DNA of 64,000 nt from Haloarcula laminariae (GTDB lineage: Archaea > Halobacteriota > Halobacteria > Halobacteriales > Haloarculaceae), in the NCBI RefSeq assembly GCF_025457605.1, contig NZ_JAMZFY010000001.1:558001-622000 (forward strand), given 5' to 3'. The notes under the pieces are model-generated. The model saw only the letters and a list, made by a program, of their open reading frames with translations, had not been told where the DNA came from and ran no database searches. Positions within the stretch are counted from its first letter, which is position 1. The number at the start of each line of letters is the position of its first letter. A program made the position numbers and the translations under genes. Of the stretch, positions 44,606 through 53,385 are shown one piece after another.

Positions 44606-44716
44606 CTACCCCTCGGGACCGACGCCCGCCTCGCGCATGTACTCGTCGAGTTTCTCGGCGAGCGCCGCCGCGAACGCCTCGTCGTTGATGTCCTCCTCGT
44701 GCGTGAACGCTATGTG
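44606..44716 (-). pseudogene. Truncated 3' remnant of an unknown gene
   Basis: A 36-codon stretch reads [20 protein letters not shown], then [16 protein letters not shown] and a stop. It has halophile-like composition, but a stop codon lies directly before it and no start codon occurs before an internal Met close to the end. It looks like the C-terminus of a real protein whose 5' part has been replaced by the AT-richer sequence at 44717-44760. The family is not recognised. Confidence 0.5.
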
Positions 44717-44923
44717 TTAGCGTACCGAAAGTATACGCTTCAGATTTTCCCGACCGATGAGTATCGTTCGGCGGGGCGCTCGATACGGAGCACTGGACCG
44801 CCTTCGAGTCCCTCGTCTCCCGCCGGGCGAAAGCGACGAAGAATATCGGCCCCTCAGACGGGTGACCGCTCGACCCCGGGGAGCAAAACGGCTAAACCGG
44901 TCGCCCACTACGTATCGGACAGG

Positions 44924-45976
44924 ATGCAACAGCGGGCCGAGCCACAGGATTTCGAACGGGTCCTCTCGTCGATGTGTACCGACCCCCACCCGGCGGCCCG
45001 CGAGGCGGCCGAGCGGTTCCTGGCGACGAACCCCGGCGACCCGGGGACCTACGAGACCGTCGCCGACCTCGAACGGGAGGCGGTCGACGCGCTGGGCGAA
45101 CTCACGGGTCTGACAGACCCGGCGGGCTACGTCGCCTCCGGCGGGACGGAGGCGAACATCCAGGCGCTCCGCATCGCTCGCAACCGGGCCGACACCGACG
45201 ACCCCAACGTCGTCGCGCCGGTCCACGCCCACTTCTCCTTCACCAAGGCGGCGGACGTACTCGACCTCGAACTCCGGACCGCGCCCGCCGACGAGTACCG
45301 CGCGAACACCGACGCCGTGGCCGAGCTGATAGACGACGACACCGTCTGTGTGGTCGGCGTCGCCGGCTCGACGGAGTACGGCTTCGTCGACCCGATTCCC
45401 GCGCTTGCCGACCTCGCGAGCGAAGTCGACGCGCTCTGTCACGTCGACGCCGCCTGGGGCGGCTTCTACCTCCCCTTTACCGACCACGACTGGCACTTCG
45501 GCCACGCCGCCGTCGACACGATGACTATCGACCCCCACAAGGTCGGCCAGGCCGCGGTTCCCGCCGGCGGGCTACTCGCCCGTGAGGAGACGCTGCTGGA
45601 CGAGCTGGCCGTGGAGACCCCCTACCTCGAATCGACGAGCCAGCTCACGCTCACCGGCACGCGCTCGGGCGCCGGCGTCGCCTCGGCCGTCGCCGCGATG
45701 GACGCACTCTGGCCCGAGGGTTATCGCGAGCAGTACGAGCGCTCGATGGACAACGCCGAGTGGCTGGCCGACCAGCTGCGCAGTCGGGGCCACGACGTGG
45801 TCGGGCCGGAACTCCCGCTCGTGGCCGCCGACCTCTCCGTGCCGATGACCGACGAACTCCGCGAGCGGGGCTGGCGCGTCTCCAAGACCGGCAACGGCGA
45901 GATGCGTGTGGTCTGTATGCCCCACGTGACGCGGTCGATGCTGCGGTCGTTCGTGGCGGACCTGGACTGGTACTGA
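44924..45976 (+). CDS. mfnA: MfnA-type L-aspartate/L-tyrosine decarboxylase (PLP-dependent)
   Basis: A 350-residue group II decarboxylase. PLP would bind Lys206 in [16 protein letters not shown]. Other landmarks are [32 protein letters not shown] and the C-terminal [20 protein letters not shown]. In archaea without methanofuran this protein most likely decarboxylates aspartate to beta-alanine for CoA synthesis, fitting the PPS gene at the window start. The last 14 residues are duplicated downstream. Confidence 0.92.
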   Translation: MQQRAEPQDFERVLSSMCTDPHPAAREAAERFLATNPGDPGTYETVADLEREAVDALGELTGLTDPAGYVASGGTEANIQALRIARNRADTDDPNVVAPVHAHFSFTKAADVLDLELRTAPADEYRANTDAVAELIDDDTVCVVGVAGSTEYGFVDPIPALADLASEVDALCHVDAAWGGFYLPFTDHDWHFGHAAVDTMTIDPHKVGQAAVPAGGLLAREETLLDELAVETPYLESTSQLTLTGTRSGAGVASAVAAMDALWPEGYREQYERSMDNAEWLADQLRSRGHDVVGPELPLVAADLSVPMTDELRERGWRVSKTGNGEMRVVCMPHVTRSMLRSFVADLDWY

Positions 45977-46003
45977 TATCCGTACACAGTGACGCGCGGT
46001 TCA

Positions 46004-46033
46004 CGCGAATCGCGACGCGATTCGCGCTTTTTC
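46004..46033 (+). terminator. Terminator-like hairpin after mfnA
   Basis: CGCGAATCGCG (46004-46014) and CGCGATTCGCG (46016-46026) form a long GC-rich stem, with the central bases making the loop. It is followed at once by CTTTTTC. It lies 27 bases after the mfnA stop and before the duplicated tail. This is the clearest intrinsic-terminator shape in the window. Confidence 0.65.
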
Positions 46034-46074
46034 ACGCACGTTTTTCGAGGAGCGGTCGCCCCGGCGACCCGACG

Positions 46075-46146
46075 ATGAAAAAGGTGCTGTCCCAGGTGAC
46101 GCGGTCGATGCTGCGGTCGTTCGTGGCGGACCTAGACTGGTACTGA
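46075..46146 (+). CDS. 23-residue ORF carrying a copy of the MfnA C-terminus
   Basis: ATG at 46075 opens [20 protein letters not shown] and then DWY, with the stop at 46144-46146. The last 14 residues equal the MfnA C-terminus in the same frame. It lies beyond the likely mfnA terminator. Probably a duplication by-product; a real micropeptide cannot be excluded. Confidence 0.25.
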   Translation: MKKVLSQVTRSMLRSFVADLDWY

Positions 46147-46270
46147 TTCCGCATGAAGCGACGCGCGGTTCACGGTCCCGAGCGGCGTGAGAGACGCCTT
46201 TCGACCGCCTCGATATCGCTCCGGAGCGAACATATCAAGCTTTAGTACCCGCTGTTTGCTAACGAGTCGT

Positions 46271-46855
46271 GTGAGTTTCCCCCTCCCGTATCCGTTGCCC
46301 GTCGCCTTCCTGAGCGAGTGTGGGACCGCCGACGGCTCGCTCGCCCTCCTTGAACAGGCCGTCTGTACGGCGACCGGACCGACGGGACTGGGTATCATCG
46401 CCGTCTACTCCTTTCTCATCGCCTTCATCCTGCCCCTGCCCAGCGAGGTCGTCCTCGTCCCGGCCGAGACGCTCCGGCTGGGGCTGTCGACGAACGGGAA
46501 CCTCGCCGCCATCATCCTCTTCAGCGCCTTCGGCAAGGCGCTCGGGAGCCTCTTCGCGTTCCACATCGGCCAGGAGGCAAAGGAGTACGGGCCGCTGGTC
46601 CGGCGAATCAAGGAGTCGCGGTTCGACCTCATCGAGTGGTCCGAGCGCAAGACCGTCCAGATAGCGAAGAAGTACGGCTACGTCGGGCTCGCGCTGGCCC
46701 TGTGTGTGCCCTTCTTCCCCGACACCCTCTCCATCTACGCTTTCACCGTCTTAGAGGAGGACTACTTCCGGTTTGGCGCGGCGACCTTCTTCGGTAGCGC
46801 GGGCCGCCTGCTGGTGACGCTCGGGCTGGCCGGCGGGACGCTGGCGCTGCTGTAG
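46271..46855 (+). CDS. VTT-domain (DedA/YqaA-like) membrane protein
   Basis: A 194-residue membrane protein. The start is placed at GTG 46271 (VSFPLPYPLPVAFLSECG), since longer in-frame versions add basic residues and cross a TATA-like CTTTAGTA near 46241. The core has IIAVYSFLIAFILPLPSEVV, then LFSAFGKALGSLFAF and ALALCVPFFPDTLSIYAF. The paired re-entrant helices and Pro-rich turns resemble VTT/SNARE-associated family proteins, thought to act in lipid scrambling or transport. The exact role is unknown. Confidence 0.75.
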   Translation: MSFPLPYPLPVAFLSECGTADGSLALLEQAVCTATGPTGLGIIAVYSFLIAFILPLPSEVVLVPAETLRLGLSTNGNLAAIILFSAFGKALGSLFAFHIGQEAKEYGPLVRRIKESRFDLIEWSERKTVQIAKKYGYVGLALALCVPFFPDTLSIYAFTVLEEDYFRFGAATFFGSAGRLLVTLGLAGGTLALL

Positions 46856-46872
46856 CGCTATCGCTGGCAACA

Positions 46873-46952
46873 TTTAATAGGCCGTCATCGCTGGAACCGG
46901 TATGCATCGCTGTGTCGCCGATGCCGCCGACCACTGTTGGGAGCCCCGATAG
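46873..46952 (+). promoter_or_regulatory. Promoter and 16-codon upstream ORF before the arylsulfotransferase-like gene
   Basis: TTTAATA at 46873-46879 predicts transcription from about 46902. An ATG at exactly 46902 opens MHRCVADAADHCWEPR and stops at 46950-46952, one base before the main ATG at 46954. The geometry suits a leaderless leader peptide followed by reinitiation. Confidence 0.4.
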
Positions 46953-46953
46953 C

Positions 46954-48312
46954 ATGCGACGACGGACGCTGCTTCGAGCGGGGTTTGCCGCCGTGATACT
47001 CGTCGCTTCGGTGACGCTGTTGGTCTCCTGGGTCCAGACGCCGCCGGACGCCGCCGCGGCGGCGGCGAACCAGACCGAAACGCCGCTGTCCGAGCGCGAG
47101 TCGGTGGTCCCGGAGCGGCCGAACGCCACCGTGGTGACGACGGACCCGCCCGGGGGCAACAGCGGGACCGCCGCCATCGTCGCCTTCACCGACGACGGCC
47201 GGACGCTGTATCACAACGACACGTACGGGAACTACTTCGACGTGGACCCGGACCCGCCCGGGTCCCGGACTGTCCTCTACGTCGCGGGGTCCCGGTACGA
47301 CGACTGCCCCGACGCGCTCGCCGCCCGGGGGAACGGCTCGTACGAGGACGGTTGTGCGAAGGTAGTCATCGAACGCGCCAACCTCACCACCGGCGAGACC
47401 GAGCGAATCCACACGGCGGTGACGGCGTGGGACATCTGGCACGACGTGGACCGCCTGAGCGAGGACCGGCTCGTCGTGGCCGACATCGCACAGGACCGCG
47501 TGTTCACGCTCAACACCACGACCGGCGCCGTCGAGTGGGAGTGGCGCGCCGACGAGGACTTCGACCGCGGGGAGAGCGGCGGCCAGCCGGGCGACTGGAC
47601 CCACGTCAACGACGTGGAGATACTGGACGACGGCCGCGTCATGGCGAGTCTCCGCAACCACGACAGGGTCGTCTTCATCGAGCCCGGTAGCGGCGTCCAG
47701 CACAACTGGACGCTCGGCGCCGAGGACGCCTACGGTATCCTCTACGAGCAACACACCCCCGACTACATCCCCGAAGCCCGGGGCGGCCCGGCCGTCGTCG
47801 TCTCCGACTCGGAGAACAACCGGGTCGTCGAGTACCAGCGCGTCGACGGCCAGTGGCGACAGGCGTGGACGTGGAGCGACGACCAGCTCCGCTGGGCCCG
47901 CGACGCGGACCGGCTTCCCGACGGTCACACCCTGGTGACGGACTCACAGGGCGACCGGGTGCTCGAAGTCGACGTTGACGGCGACGTCGTCTGGAGCATC
48001 TCCGTTCCGACCCCCTACGAGGCCGAGCGTCTCGGAACGGGCGACGAGAGCGCGGGCGGGCGGAGCCGGCAGGCACTGACCAACGGGACCGGCGGCGGCT
48101 CGGCGACCGGGGAGCAGACGACCGGGCTCGCCTGGGTCGTCGCCTTCGTCACTGGCCCCGCGGTCAACGGACTGCTGTACGTCGCGCCCGGGTGGATGCG
48201 CTTTGGCGACCTGCTGGTCGCGCTGGGGCTCGCCGGCGCGGCGCTCTCCTGGCTCCTCGCGGAGCTGTACTGGCGCGAGACACACCGGCGGCTGGTCGCG
48301 AGAGTGCGCTGA
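46954..48312 (+). CDS. Membrane-anchored arylsulfotransferase-like beta-propeller protein
   Basis: A 452-residue protein. The start at ATG 46954 (MRRRTLLRAGFAAVILVASV) puts a transmembrane anchor first. An extracellular repeat-rich region (about 50-370) follows, with propeller-like motifs WDIWHDVDRLSEDRLVVADI, DRVFTLNTTTGAVEWEW, WTHVNDVEILDDGRVMASLR and GHTLVTDSQGDRVLEVDVDG. Two further hydrophobic helices near the end (about 385-440) complete the protein. The repeats match arylsulfotransferase (ASST) family proteins; whether it transfers sulfate is not shown. Confidence 0.8.
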   Translation: MRRRTLLRAGFAAVILVASVTLLVSWVQTPPDAAAAAANQTETPLSERESVVPERPNATVVTTDPPGGNSGTAAIVAFTDDGRTLYHNDTYGNYFDVDPDPPGSRTVLYVAGSRYDDCPDALAARGNGSYEDGCAKVVIERANLTTGETERIHTAVTAWDIWHDVDRLSEDRLVVADIAQDRVFTLNTTTGAVEWEWRADEDFDRGESGGQPGDWTHVNDVEILDDGRVMASLRNHDRVVFIEPGSGVQHNWTLGAEDAYGILYEQHTPDYIPEARGGPAVVVSDSENNRVVEYQRVDGQWRQAWTWSDDQLRWARDADRLPDGHTLVTDSQGDRVLEVDVDGDVVWSISVPTPYEAERLGTGDESAGGRSRQALTNGTGGGSATGEQTTGLAWVVAFVTGPAVNGLLYVAPGWMRFGDLLVALGLAGAALSWLLAELYWRETHRRLVARVR

Positions 48313-48362
48313 GGGGCCGACCCGACCAACAGCGACGCTCGCCGTCAGTCCACCGTAGCGGC

Positions 48363-48707
48363 TCAGTAGACCCGCGTTCCCAGCGGTACGTCCCGCTCGG
48401 TCGTCAGGTGGACCACGCCGTCGTCGCCGTCGACGCCGGTGACGAGACACTCGCTCTCGAAGCCGGCGACGGTGACGGTCCCCAGGTTCACGACGGCGAT
48501 GACCTGGTTGCCGACGAGTTCCTCGCGGTCGTACACGTCGGTCAGCCCGGCCGCCGACTGGAGCGTCTGGTCGCCGAAGTCGACGGTCAGTTTGTACACG
48601 TCCTTGCGTGCCTCCGGGAACGGTTCAGCGTCGACTATCTCGCCGACGCGCATCTCGACGTCCTCAAGAAACGCCGCGGGGTCGATTCGGTCCTCGCTGA
48701 ATCCCAT
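48363..48707 (-). CDS. Stand-alone tRNA-binding domain protein (CsaA/MetRS-C-like)
   Basis: A 114-residue OB-fold protein. Landmarks are DVEMRVGEIVDAEPFPEARK, VYKLTVDFGDQTLQSAAGLT and PLGTRVY at the end. The same order occurs in the C-terminal domain of the neighbouring MetRS (DMRVGEI...PLGTRVQ), so the two are paralogues. It is divergent from metG with an 88-base gap. It may bind tRNA or act as an export chaperone like bacterial CsaA; the role here is unproven. Confidence 0.88.
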   Translation of the reverse strand: MGFSEDRIDPAAFLEDVEMRVGEIVDAEPFPEARKDVYKLTVDFGDQTLQSAAGLTDVYDREELVGNQVIAVVNLGTVTVAGFESECLVTGVDGDDGVVHLTTERDVPLGTRVY

Positions 48708-48795
48708 GGTTCCGTCTCCGTGTCCACGGGCCTAAGGGCTGTGTCTCCGACGCGAAACCGCCCTCCTTTTGACCCGCCGGTGGCACAGAACGGGT

Positions 48796-50931
48796 ATGAG
48801 CCACGACGACTTTCCCACGGACCGCCCCGCGGTGGTCACCTGTGGGCTCCCCTACGCCAACGGCGACCTCCACGTCGGGCACCTCCGGACGTACGTCGCC
48901 GGCGACGCCCTCTCCCGAGGGCTGCGCCGCATCGGCCAGCAGACCGCCTTCGTCTCCGGGTCCGACATGCACGGGACGCCCGTCGCCGTCAACGCCGCCG
49001 AAGAGGGGGTCGAACCCCGCGAGTTCGCGCTCGACTACCACGAGACGTACGCCGAGACGTTCCCGCAGTTCAACGTCGAGTTCGACAACTACGGCCACAC
49101 CGACGACGAGACCAACACCGAACTCACCCAGGAGTTCGTCCGCTCGTGGGTCGACCAGGACCACGTCCACGAGAAGGAGATTCAGGTCGCGTGGGACACC
49201 GAGGAGGACCAGCCTCTCCCCGACCGCTACGTCGAGGGGACCTGTCCCTACTGCGGCGAACAGGCCCGCGGCGACGAGTGCGACGAGGGGTGTCAGCGCC
49301 ACCTCGAACCCGGCGAGATAGAAGACCCCGTCTCGACGCTGACGGGCAACCCCGCCGAGTACCGCACGCGCGAGCACAAGTTCCTCCGGCTGTCGGACTT
49401 CCAGGCGTACCTCCAAGAGTTCCTCTCCCGCATCGAGGGCACCGACAACGCGAAGAACCAGCCCCGCGAGTGGGTCGACGGCGAGCTCCAGGACCTCTGT
49501 ATCACCCGGGATATGGACTGGGGCATCGACTATCCGGCCGACGAGGGTGAAACTGCCGGAGCGGAGGACCTGGTGCTGTACGTCTGGGTCGACGCCCCAA
49601 TCGAGTACGTCGCCGCGACGAAGCAGTACTCCGAGCGCGTCGGCAGCGACGAGTACGACTGGGAGCGGGTCTGGAAGTTCGACGGCGAGACGCGCCACGG
49701 CACCGAGTGGAACGACGACTGGACCGACGAGGGCGGCGAAATCGTCCACGTCATCGGTCGGGACATCATCCAGCACCACGCCGTCTTCTGGCCCGCGATG
49801 TTGCGCGGGGCGGGCTACAACGAGCCCCGCTCGATTCTGGCGACCGGCTTCGTCGGCATCGACGGCAAGGCCCTCTCGACCTCCCGGAACCGGGCGGTGT
49901 GGGCCGACGAGTACTTAGACGCCGGCTTCCACCCCGACCTCTTCCGGTACTACATCGCCACGGGCGCCGGGCTCGAGACCGACGTGGACTTCTCCTGGGA
50001 CCGCTTCGCCGAGCGGGTCAACGGCGAGCTCGTCGGCAACGTCGGCAACTTCGCCAACCGCGCGCTGCTCTTTGCCCACCGCAACTACGACGGCACGCCC
50101 GACGCCGAGGTCAGCGACGACGTCCGCGACCGCATCGAGGAGACGCTCGACGAGTTCGAAGCGGCGGTGCGGGCGTACGACGTTCGCAGGCTCGCGGGGC
50201 TCGCGACCGAGCTCTCCGACTACGGCAACGAGTACATCCAGCGCACCGAGCCGTGGCATCTCGTCGAGGAGTCGCCCGACGAGGCCGCCCAGGTCATCCG
50301 CGACTGCGTCCAGCTGGTCAAAGCCGTCTCCGTCGTCATGCAGCCCGTGTTGCCCGGCAAGGCCGAGCGGCTGTGGGGACAGCTCGGCGAGGCCGGCTCC
50401 GTCGCCGACGTCTCCCTCTCGACGGCGCTCGAAGCGCCGCCCGAGACCTTCGACGAGCCGGCCCAGCTGTTCGAGCAAGTCGAGGACGACCACATCGCGG
50501 AGCTGAACGCGGAACTGCAGGACCGCGTGGAAAGCGCGGCCACAGACGACGCTGACGGAGCGGACGAAGACGATGCCGACGCCGACGACGTCGACCTCGA
50601 ACCGCTCGAAACCGACCGCATCGGCTTCGAGGACTTCGAGGGCGTGGACATGCGCGTGGGCGAAATCCTCACCGCAGAGCCCGTCGAGGACGCCGACAAG
50701 CTCCTCAAACTCGAAGTCGACATCGGCCACGAGGTCCGTCAGGTCGTCGCCGGCCTGGCCGAGCTACACGACGTCGACGACCTCCCCGGCACGCGGGTCA
50801 TCCTGCTGGCCAACATGGAGCAGGCGACCATCTTCGGCATCGAGTCCAACGGGATGGTGCTCGCCGCCGGCGACGAGGCCGACCTGCTGACAACCCACGA
50901 GGACGCGCCGCTGGGGACTCGCGTGCAGTAA
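48796..50931 (+). CDS. metG: Methionyl-tRNA synthetase with C-terminal tRNA-binding domain
   Basis: A 711-residue class I synthetase. The HIGH-type motif is in CGLPYANGDLHVGHLRTYVA. A zinc-binding insert has CPYCGEQARGDECDEGCQ. The KMSKS-type motif is GKALSTSRN. After the anticodon domain, an acidic linker (about 575-600) leads to a fused EMAP/CsaA-like domain (about 612-711; GVDMRVGEILTAEPVEDADK). ATG at 48796 (MSHDDFPTDRPAVVTCGLPY) is preferred over a longer basic N-terminus. Confidence 0.96.
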   Translation: MSHDDFPTDRPAVVTCGLPYANGDLHVGHLRTYVAGDALSRGLRRIGQQTAFVSGSDMHGTPVAVNAAEEGVEPREFALDYHETYAETFPQFNVEFDNYGHTDDETNTELTQEFVRSWVDQDHVHEKEIQVAWDTEEDQPLPDRYVEGTCPYCGEQARGDECDEGCQRHLEPGEIEDPVSTLTGNPAEYRTREHKFLRLSDFQAYLQEFLSRIEGTDNAKNQPREWVDGELQDLCITRDMDWGIDYPADEGETAGAEDLVLYVWVDAPIEYVAATKQYSERVGSDEYDWERVWKFDGETRHGTEWNDDWTDEGGEIVHVIGRDIIQHHAVFWPAMLRGAGYNEPRSILATGFVGIDGKALSTSRNRAVWADEYLDAGFHPDLFRYYIATGAGLETDVDFSWDRFAERVNGELVGNVGNFANRALLFAHRNYDGTPDAEVSDDVRDRIEETLDEFEAAVRAYDVRRLAGLATELSDYGNEYIQRTEPWHLVEESPDEAAQVIRDCVQLVKAVSVVMQPVLPGKAERLWGQLGEAGSVADVSLSTALEAPPETFDEPAQLFEQVEDDHIAELNAELQDRVESAATDDADGADEDDADADDVDLEPLETDRIGFEDFEGVDMRVGEILTAEPVEDADKLLKLEVDIGHEVRQVVAGLAELHDVDDLPGTRVILLANMEQATIFGIESNGMVLAAGDEADLLTTHEDAPLGTRVQ

Positions 50932-51061
50932 CGGCCTCTGCCTTGACCTAACGCGCCCCTATAGAGCGCCCGAGCGTTCCCTTCGAGTCCGCTCTCAGAC
51001 GGGCACGGAAGACCGCGACCATCGCCGTCCCTTTTTGTAGTTCCCCGTCTTAGCGACGCCC

Positions 51062-51418
51062 ATGTCCGCCGACGGGAGCGACGAGAGAGACGAGTTCGTC
51101 GCGGAGTACGAGAACGCGACCGCGGCCGATGTCATCGAGGAGGCCGAGCCGGCGGCTACCGCCGACGGGGAGCGGCCCGGCGAGGGCGAGGAGGGGGCCG
51201 TCGCGGGCTCGTTGGCCCCCGACATCGAGGTGACGCCGCAGGCGCCCACCCCGGAGAACACCCTGTTCGTGGCCCTGGGCGTCTGTCTCACGATACTCGC
51301 GCTCGCGGACACGGTCGTGGGGCTGAGCCTAGTACTGGTTGCCACCGTCGTCGCCGCCGTCGGCCTCGGGGCCGCCGTCTGCTACGGCGTTCTCGTCCGG
51401 ACCACCCCCGACACTTAA
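51062..51418 (+). CDS. Small membrane protein with acidic N-terminus (DUF7312-like?)
   Basis: A 118-residue protein. The first 70 residues are acidic and low in complexity, followed by two hydrophobic helices (NTLFVALGVCLTILALADTV; VLVATVVAAVGLGAAVCYGV). It lies 25 bases before the NfeD gene and is likely in one operon with it. I recall such proteins as haloarchaeal DUF7312 but am not sure. Function is unknown. Confidence 0.7.
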   Translation: MSADGSDERDEFVAEYENATAADVIEEAEPAATADGERPGEGEEGAVAGSLAPDIEVTPQAPTPENTLFVALGVCLTILALADTVVGLSLVLVATVVAAVGLGAAVCYGVLVRTTPDT

Positions 51419-51443
51419 TCAGTCAGCGGCCCTAGACGGCGGT

Positions 51444-52043
51444 ATGTACGTTCCCGTGGGTCCGCTCGCTCTCGTGCCCGCCCAGCTCGAACCGCTGTTC
51501 GGTACGACGATATCGGCGATTCTCTTCCTAGCCGGTGCGGGGCTCATCGTCGCCGAGGCGTTCGCGCCGGGGGCACACTTCTTCGTGCTCGGGGCCGCCC
51601 TGCTGGTCGCCGGGCTGGTCGGCTTCTTCATCCCGCCCGGGCTCGGGATTCTCGCGCCGCTCGTCCTCGCGGCCGCCGTCCTCATCACGACGGCCGTCAC
51701 GCTGTGGGGCTACCGGAAGATAGACTTCTCGGCGCCCGGCCGGGGCCAGTCGCTCTCGTCGAGTTCCCTCCAGGGGCAGTTCGGCACGGTCACCGAGCGG
51801 GTCACCAAGAGCGCTGGACAGGTCAAGCTGGAAGACGGCGGCTTCAACCCCTACTACGAGGCCCGCAGCGTCAGCGGCGACATCGAGGCGGGGACCGAGG
51901 TGCTCGTCGTCGACCCCGGCGGCGGCAACGTCCTCAAGGTCGAGGCGACGGCGACGGCCGACGACAACATCGACCGGGCCCTGGAGCAGGACCGCGAGGA
52001 GAGCCCGACCCCGGAGACCGAGACCGAGTCCGACACCGCGTGA
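51444..52043 (+). CDS. NfeD family membrane protein
   Basis: A 199-residue protein. Four hydrophobic helices (about 20-100) with LIVAEAFAPGAHFFVLGAAL are followed by a soluble OB-fold domain (about 115-180; GQFGTVTERVTKSAGQVKLE, GTEVLVVDPGGGNVLKV). This is the NfeD layout. NfeD proteins pair with SPFH/stomatin proteins in membrane microdomains, and the SPFH gene follows directly. Confidence 0.9.
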   Translation: MYVPVGPLALVPAQLEPLFGTTISAILFLAGAGLIVAEAFAPGAHFFVLGAALLVAGLVGFFIPPGLGILAPLVLAAAVLITTAVTLWGYRKIDFSAPGRGQSLSSSSLQGQFGTVTERVTKSAGQVKLEDGGFNPYYEARSVSGDIEAGTEVLVVDPGGGNVLKVEATATADDNIDRALEQDREESPTPETETESDTA

Positions 52044-52048
52044 GCCGG

Positions 52049-52098
52049 CCGATATTGAATATCGGTAGTTTGTGACACAGTCACCGAAGGCTTTTATT
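52049..52098. promoter_or_regulatory. Hairpin, inverted repeat and TATA box between NfeD and SPFH genes
   Basis: CCGATAT-TGA-ATATCGG (52049-52065) starts six bases after the NfeD stop and may terminate that transcript. GTGAC-ACA-GTCAC (52072-52084) directly precedes a TATA-like TTTTATTT (52091-52098), which is about 30 bases before the SPFH start. The second repeat is a candidate operator. Confidence 0.5.
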
Positions 52099-52123
52099 TC
52101 GGCGCTCCGGAGTTTCGTCTGTC

Positions 52124-53341
52124 ATGACAGCCCCGCTAATACCGCTACAGGGTTTCCTCGCCGGCAGCGTCTTCGTGTTCGTCACGATGGTGTTGCTGGT
52201 GCTGGCCATCGCTGTAGCGTACTCCAGCGTCGTCATCATCCGCCCGTACCAGAAAGGTGCCTACACCGTCCTGGGGACCTACCGCGGCATCCTCGACCAG
52301 GGGATTCACTTCATCTACCCCTTCGTCTCGGATGTCACCCGCTTCGACATGCGGACCCAGACGCTGGACGTGCCCCGACAGGAAGCTATCACCCGCGACA
52401 ACTCGCCCGTCACCGCCGACGCCGTCGTCTACATCAAGGTGATGGACCCCAAGAAGGCGTTCCTCGAAGTCGACAACTACGAGCGCGCCGTCTCCAACCT
52501 CGCCCAGACCACCCTCCGCGCCGTCCTGGGCGACATGGAGCTCGACGACACGCTCAACAAACGAGGGGAGATAAACTCCCGTATCCGACGAGAGCTGGAC
52601 GAGCCCACCGACGAGTGGGGTGTCCGGGTCGAGAGCGTGGAGGTCCGCGAGGTCAACCCCTCGAAGGACGTCCAGCAGGCGATGGAGCAACAGACCTCCG
52701 CCGAGCGGAAACGCCGCGCCATGATTCTGGAAGCGCAGGGTGAACGCCGCTCCGCCATCGAGACCGCCGAAGGTGACAAGCAGTCCAACATCATCCGCGC
52801 CCAGGGTGAGAAGCAGAGCCAGATTCTGGAAGCGCAGGGTGACGCTATCTCGACCGTCCTCCGTGCCAAATCCGCCGAATCGATGGGCGAGCGCGCCATC
52901 ATCGACAAGGGGATGGAGACGCTGGAAGGGATGGGTCAGTCCGAATCGACGACGTTTGTCCTGCCCCAGGAGCTCACCTCGCTGGTGGGCCGCTACGGCA
53001 AGCACCTCCAGGGGTCGGACGTCAAGGAGAACGGCCACGCCCTCGAAGCCCTCGATTTCACCGAGGAGACCCGGGAGATGCTCGGGCTCGACGACATCGA
53101 GGAGATACTCGGCCAGATAGACGAGGAGGCCGAGGTCGACGTCGAGGCCATGGAGGAGGAGGCCCAGAAGATAAAACACGGGAAAGACGCCGGTGTCGAC
53201 AGCGCCGACGAGATGATAGAGCAGATGGACGCCGAGATAGACGGCGGCGTCGGCGGCGAGACGGACATCGCCGGCGGCCCGGACGACACCGGTGGCGACG
53301 GCGATACCGGCGGCGACGGTGACAGCGAAACTGGTACATAA
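52124..53341 (+). CDS. SPFH/band 7 (stomatin-prohibitin) family protein
   Basis: A 405-residue protein. One N-terminal membrane helix (about 12-35) is followed by the band 7 domain (about 38-210): IIRPYQKGAYTVLGTYRGIL, RTQTLDVPRQEAITRDNSPV and RRELDEPTDEWGVRVESVEV. A repetitive helical region follows (about 200-260), in which SQILEAQGD-type units recur (AMILEAQGERRSAIETAEGD; QGEKQSQILEAQGDAIS). The C-terminus is very acidic and Gly-rich (about 330-405). Such proteins assemble into membrane cages; the NfeD partner is upstream. Confidence 0.92.
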   Translation: MTAPLIPLQGFLAGSVFVFVTMVLLVLAIAVAYSSVVIIRPYQKGAYTVLGTYRGILDQGIHFIYPFVSDVTRFDMRTQTLDVPRQEAITRDNSPVTADAVVYIKVMDPKKAFLEVDNYERAVSNLAQTTLRAVLGDMELDDTLNKRGEINSRIRRELDEPTDEWGVRVESVEVREVNPSKDVQQAMEQQTSAERKRRAMILEAQGERRSAIETAEGDKQSNIIRAQGEKQSQILEAQGDAISTVLRAKSAESMGERAIIDKGMETLEGMGQSESTTFVLPQELTSLVGRYGKHLQGSDVKENGHALEALDFTEETREMLGLDDIEEILGQIDEEAEVDVEAMEEEAQKIKHGKDAGVDSADEMIEQMDAEIDGGVGGETDIAGGPDDTGGDGDTGGDGDSETGT

Positions 53342-53385
53342 ACGGACCCGAAGCCGTTTTATAGCGTAACTCCCTGACAAGACGT

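Larger units (their letters stand above)
45921..46147. repeat. Duplicated mfnA 3' end (offset 170 bp)
   Basis: Bases 45921-45977 recur at 46091-46147 with about three differences. Weaker similarity continues beyond the stop codon (GACGCGCGGTTCACG follows both copies, with a one-base shift). The duplicated part encodes [14 protein letters not shown] and the stop. Confidence 0.9.

Noticed and set aside
45760-46146. 128-codon frame running through the mfnA end into the duplicated tail
   Set aside because: It starts in the wrong frame inside mfnA and crosses the terminator-like hairpin. Only its last part matches MfnA, through the duplication.
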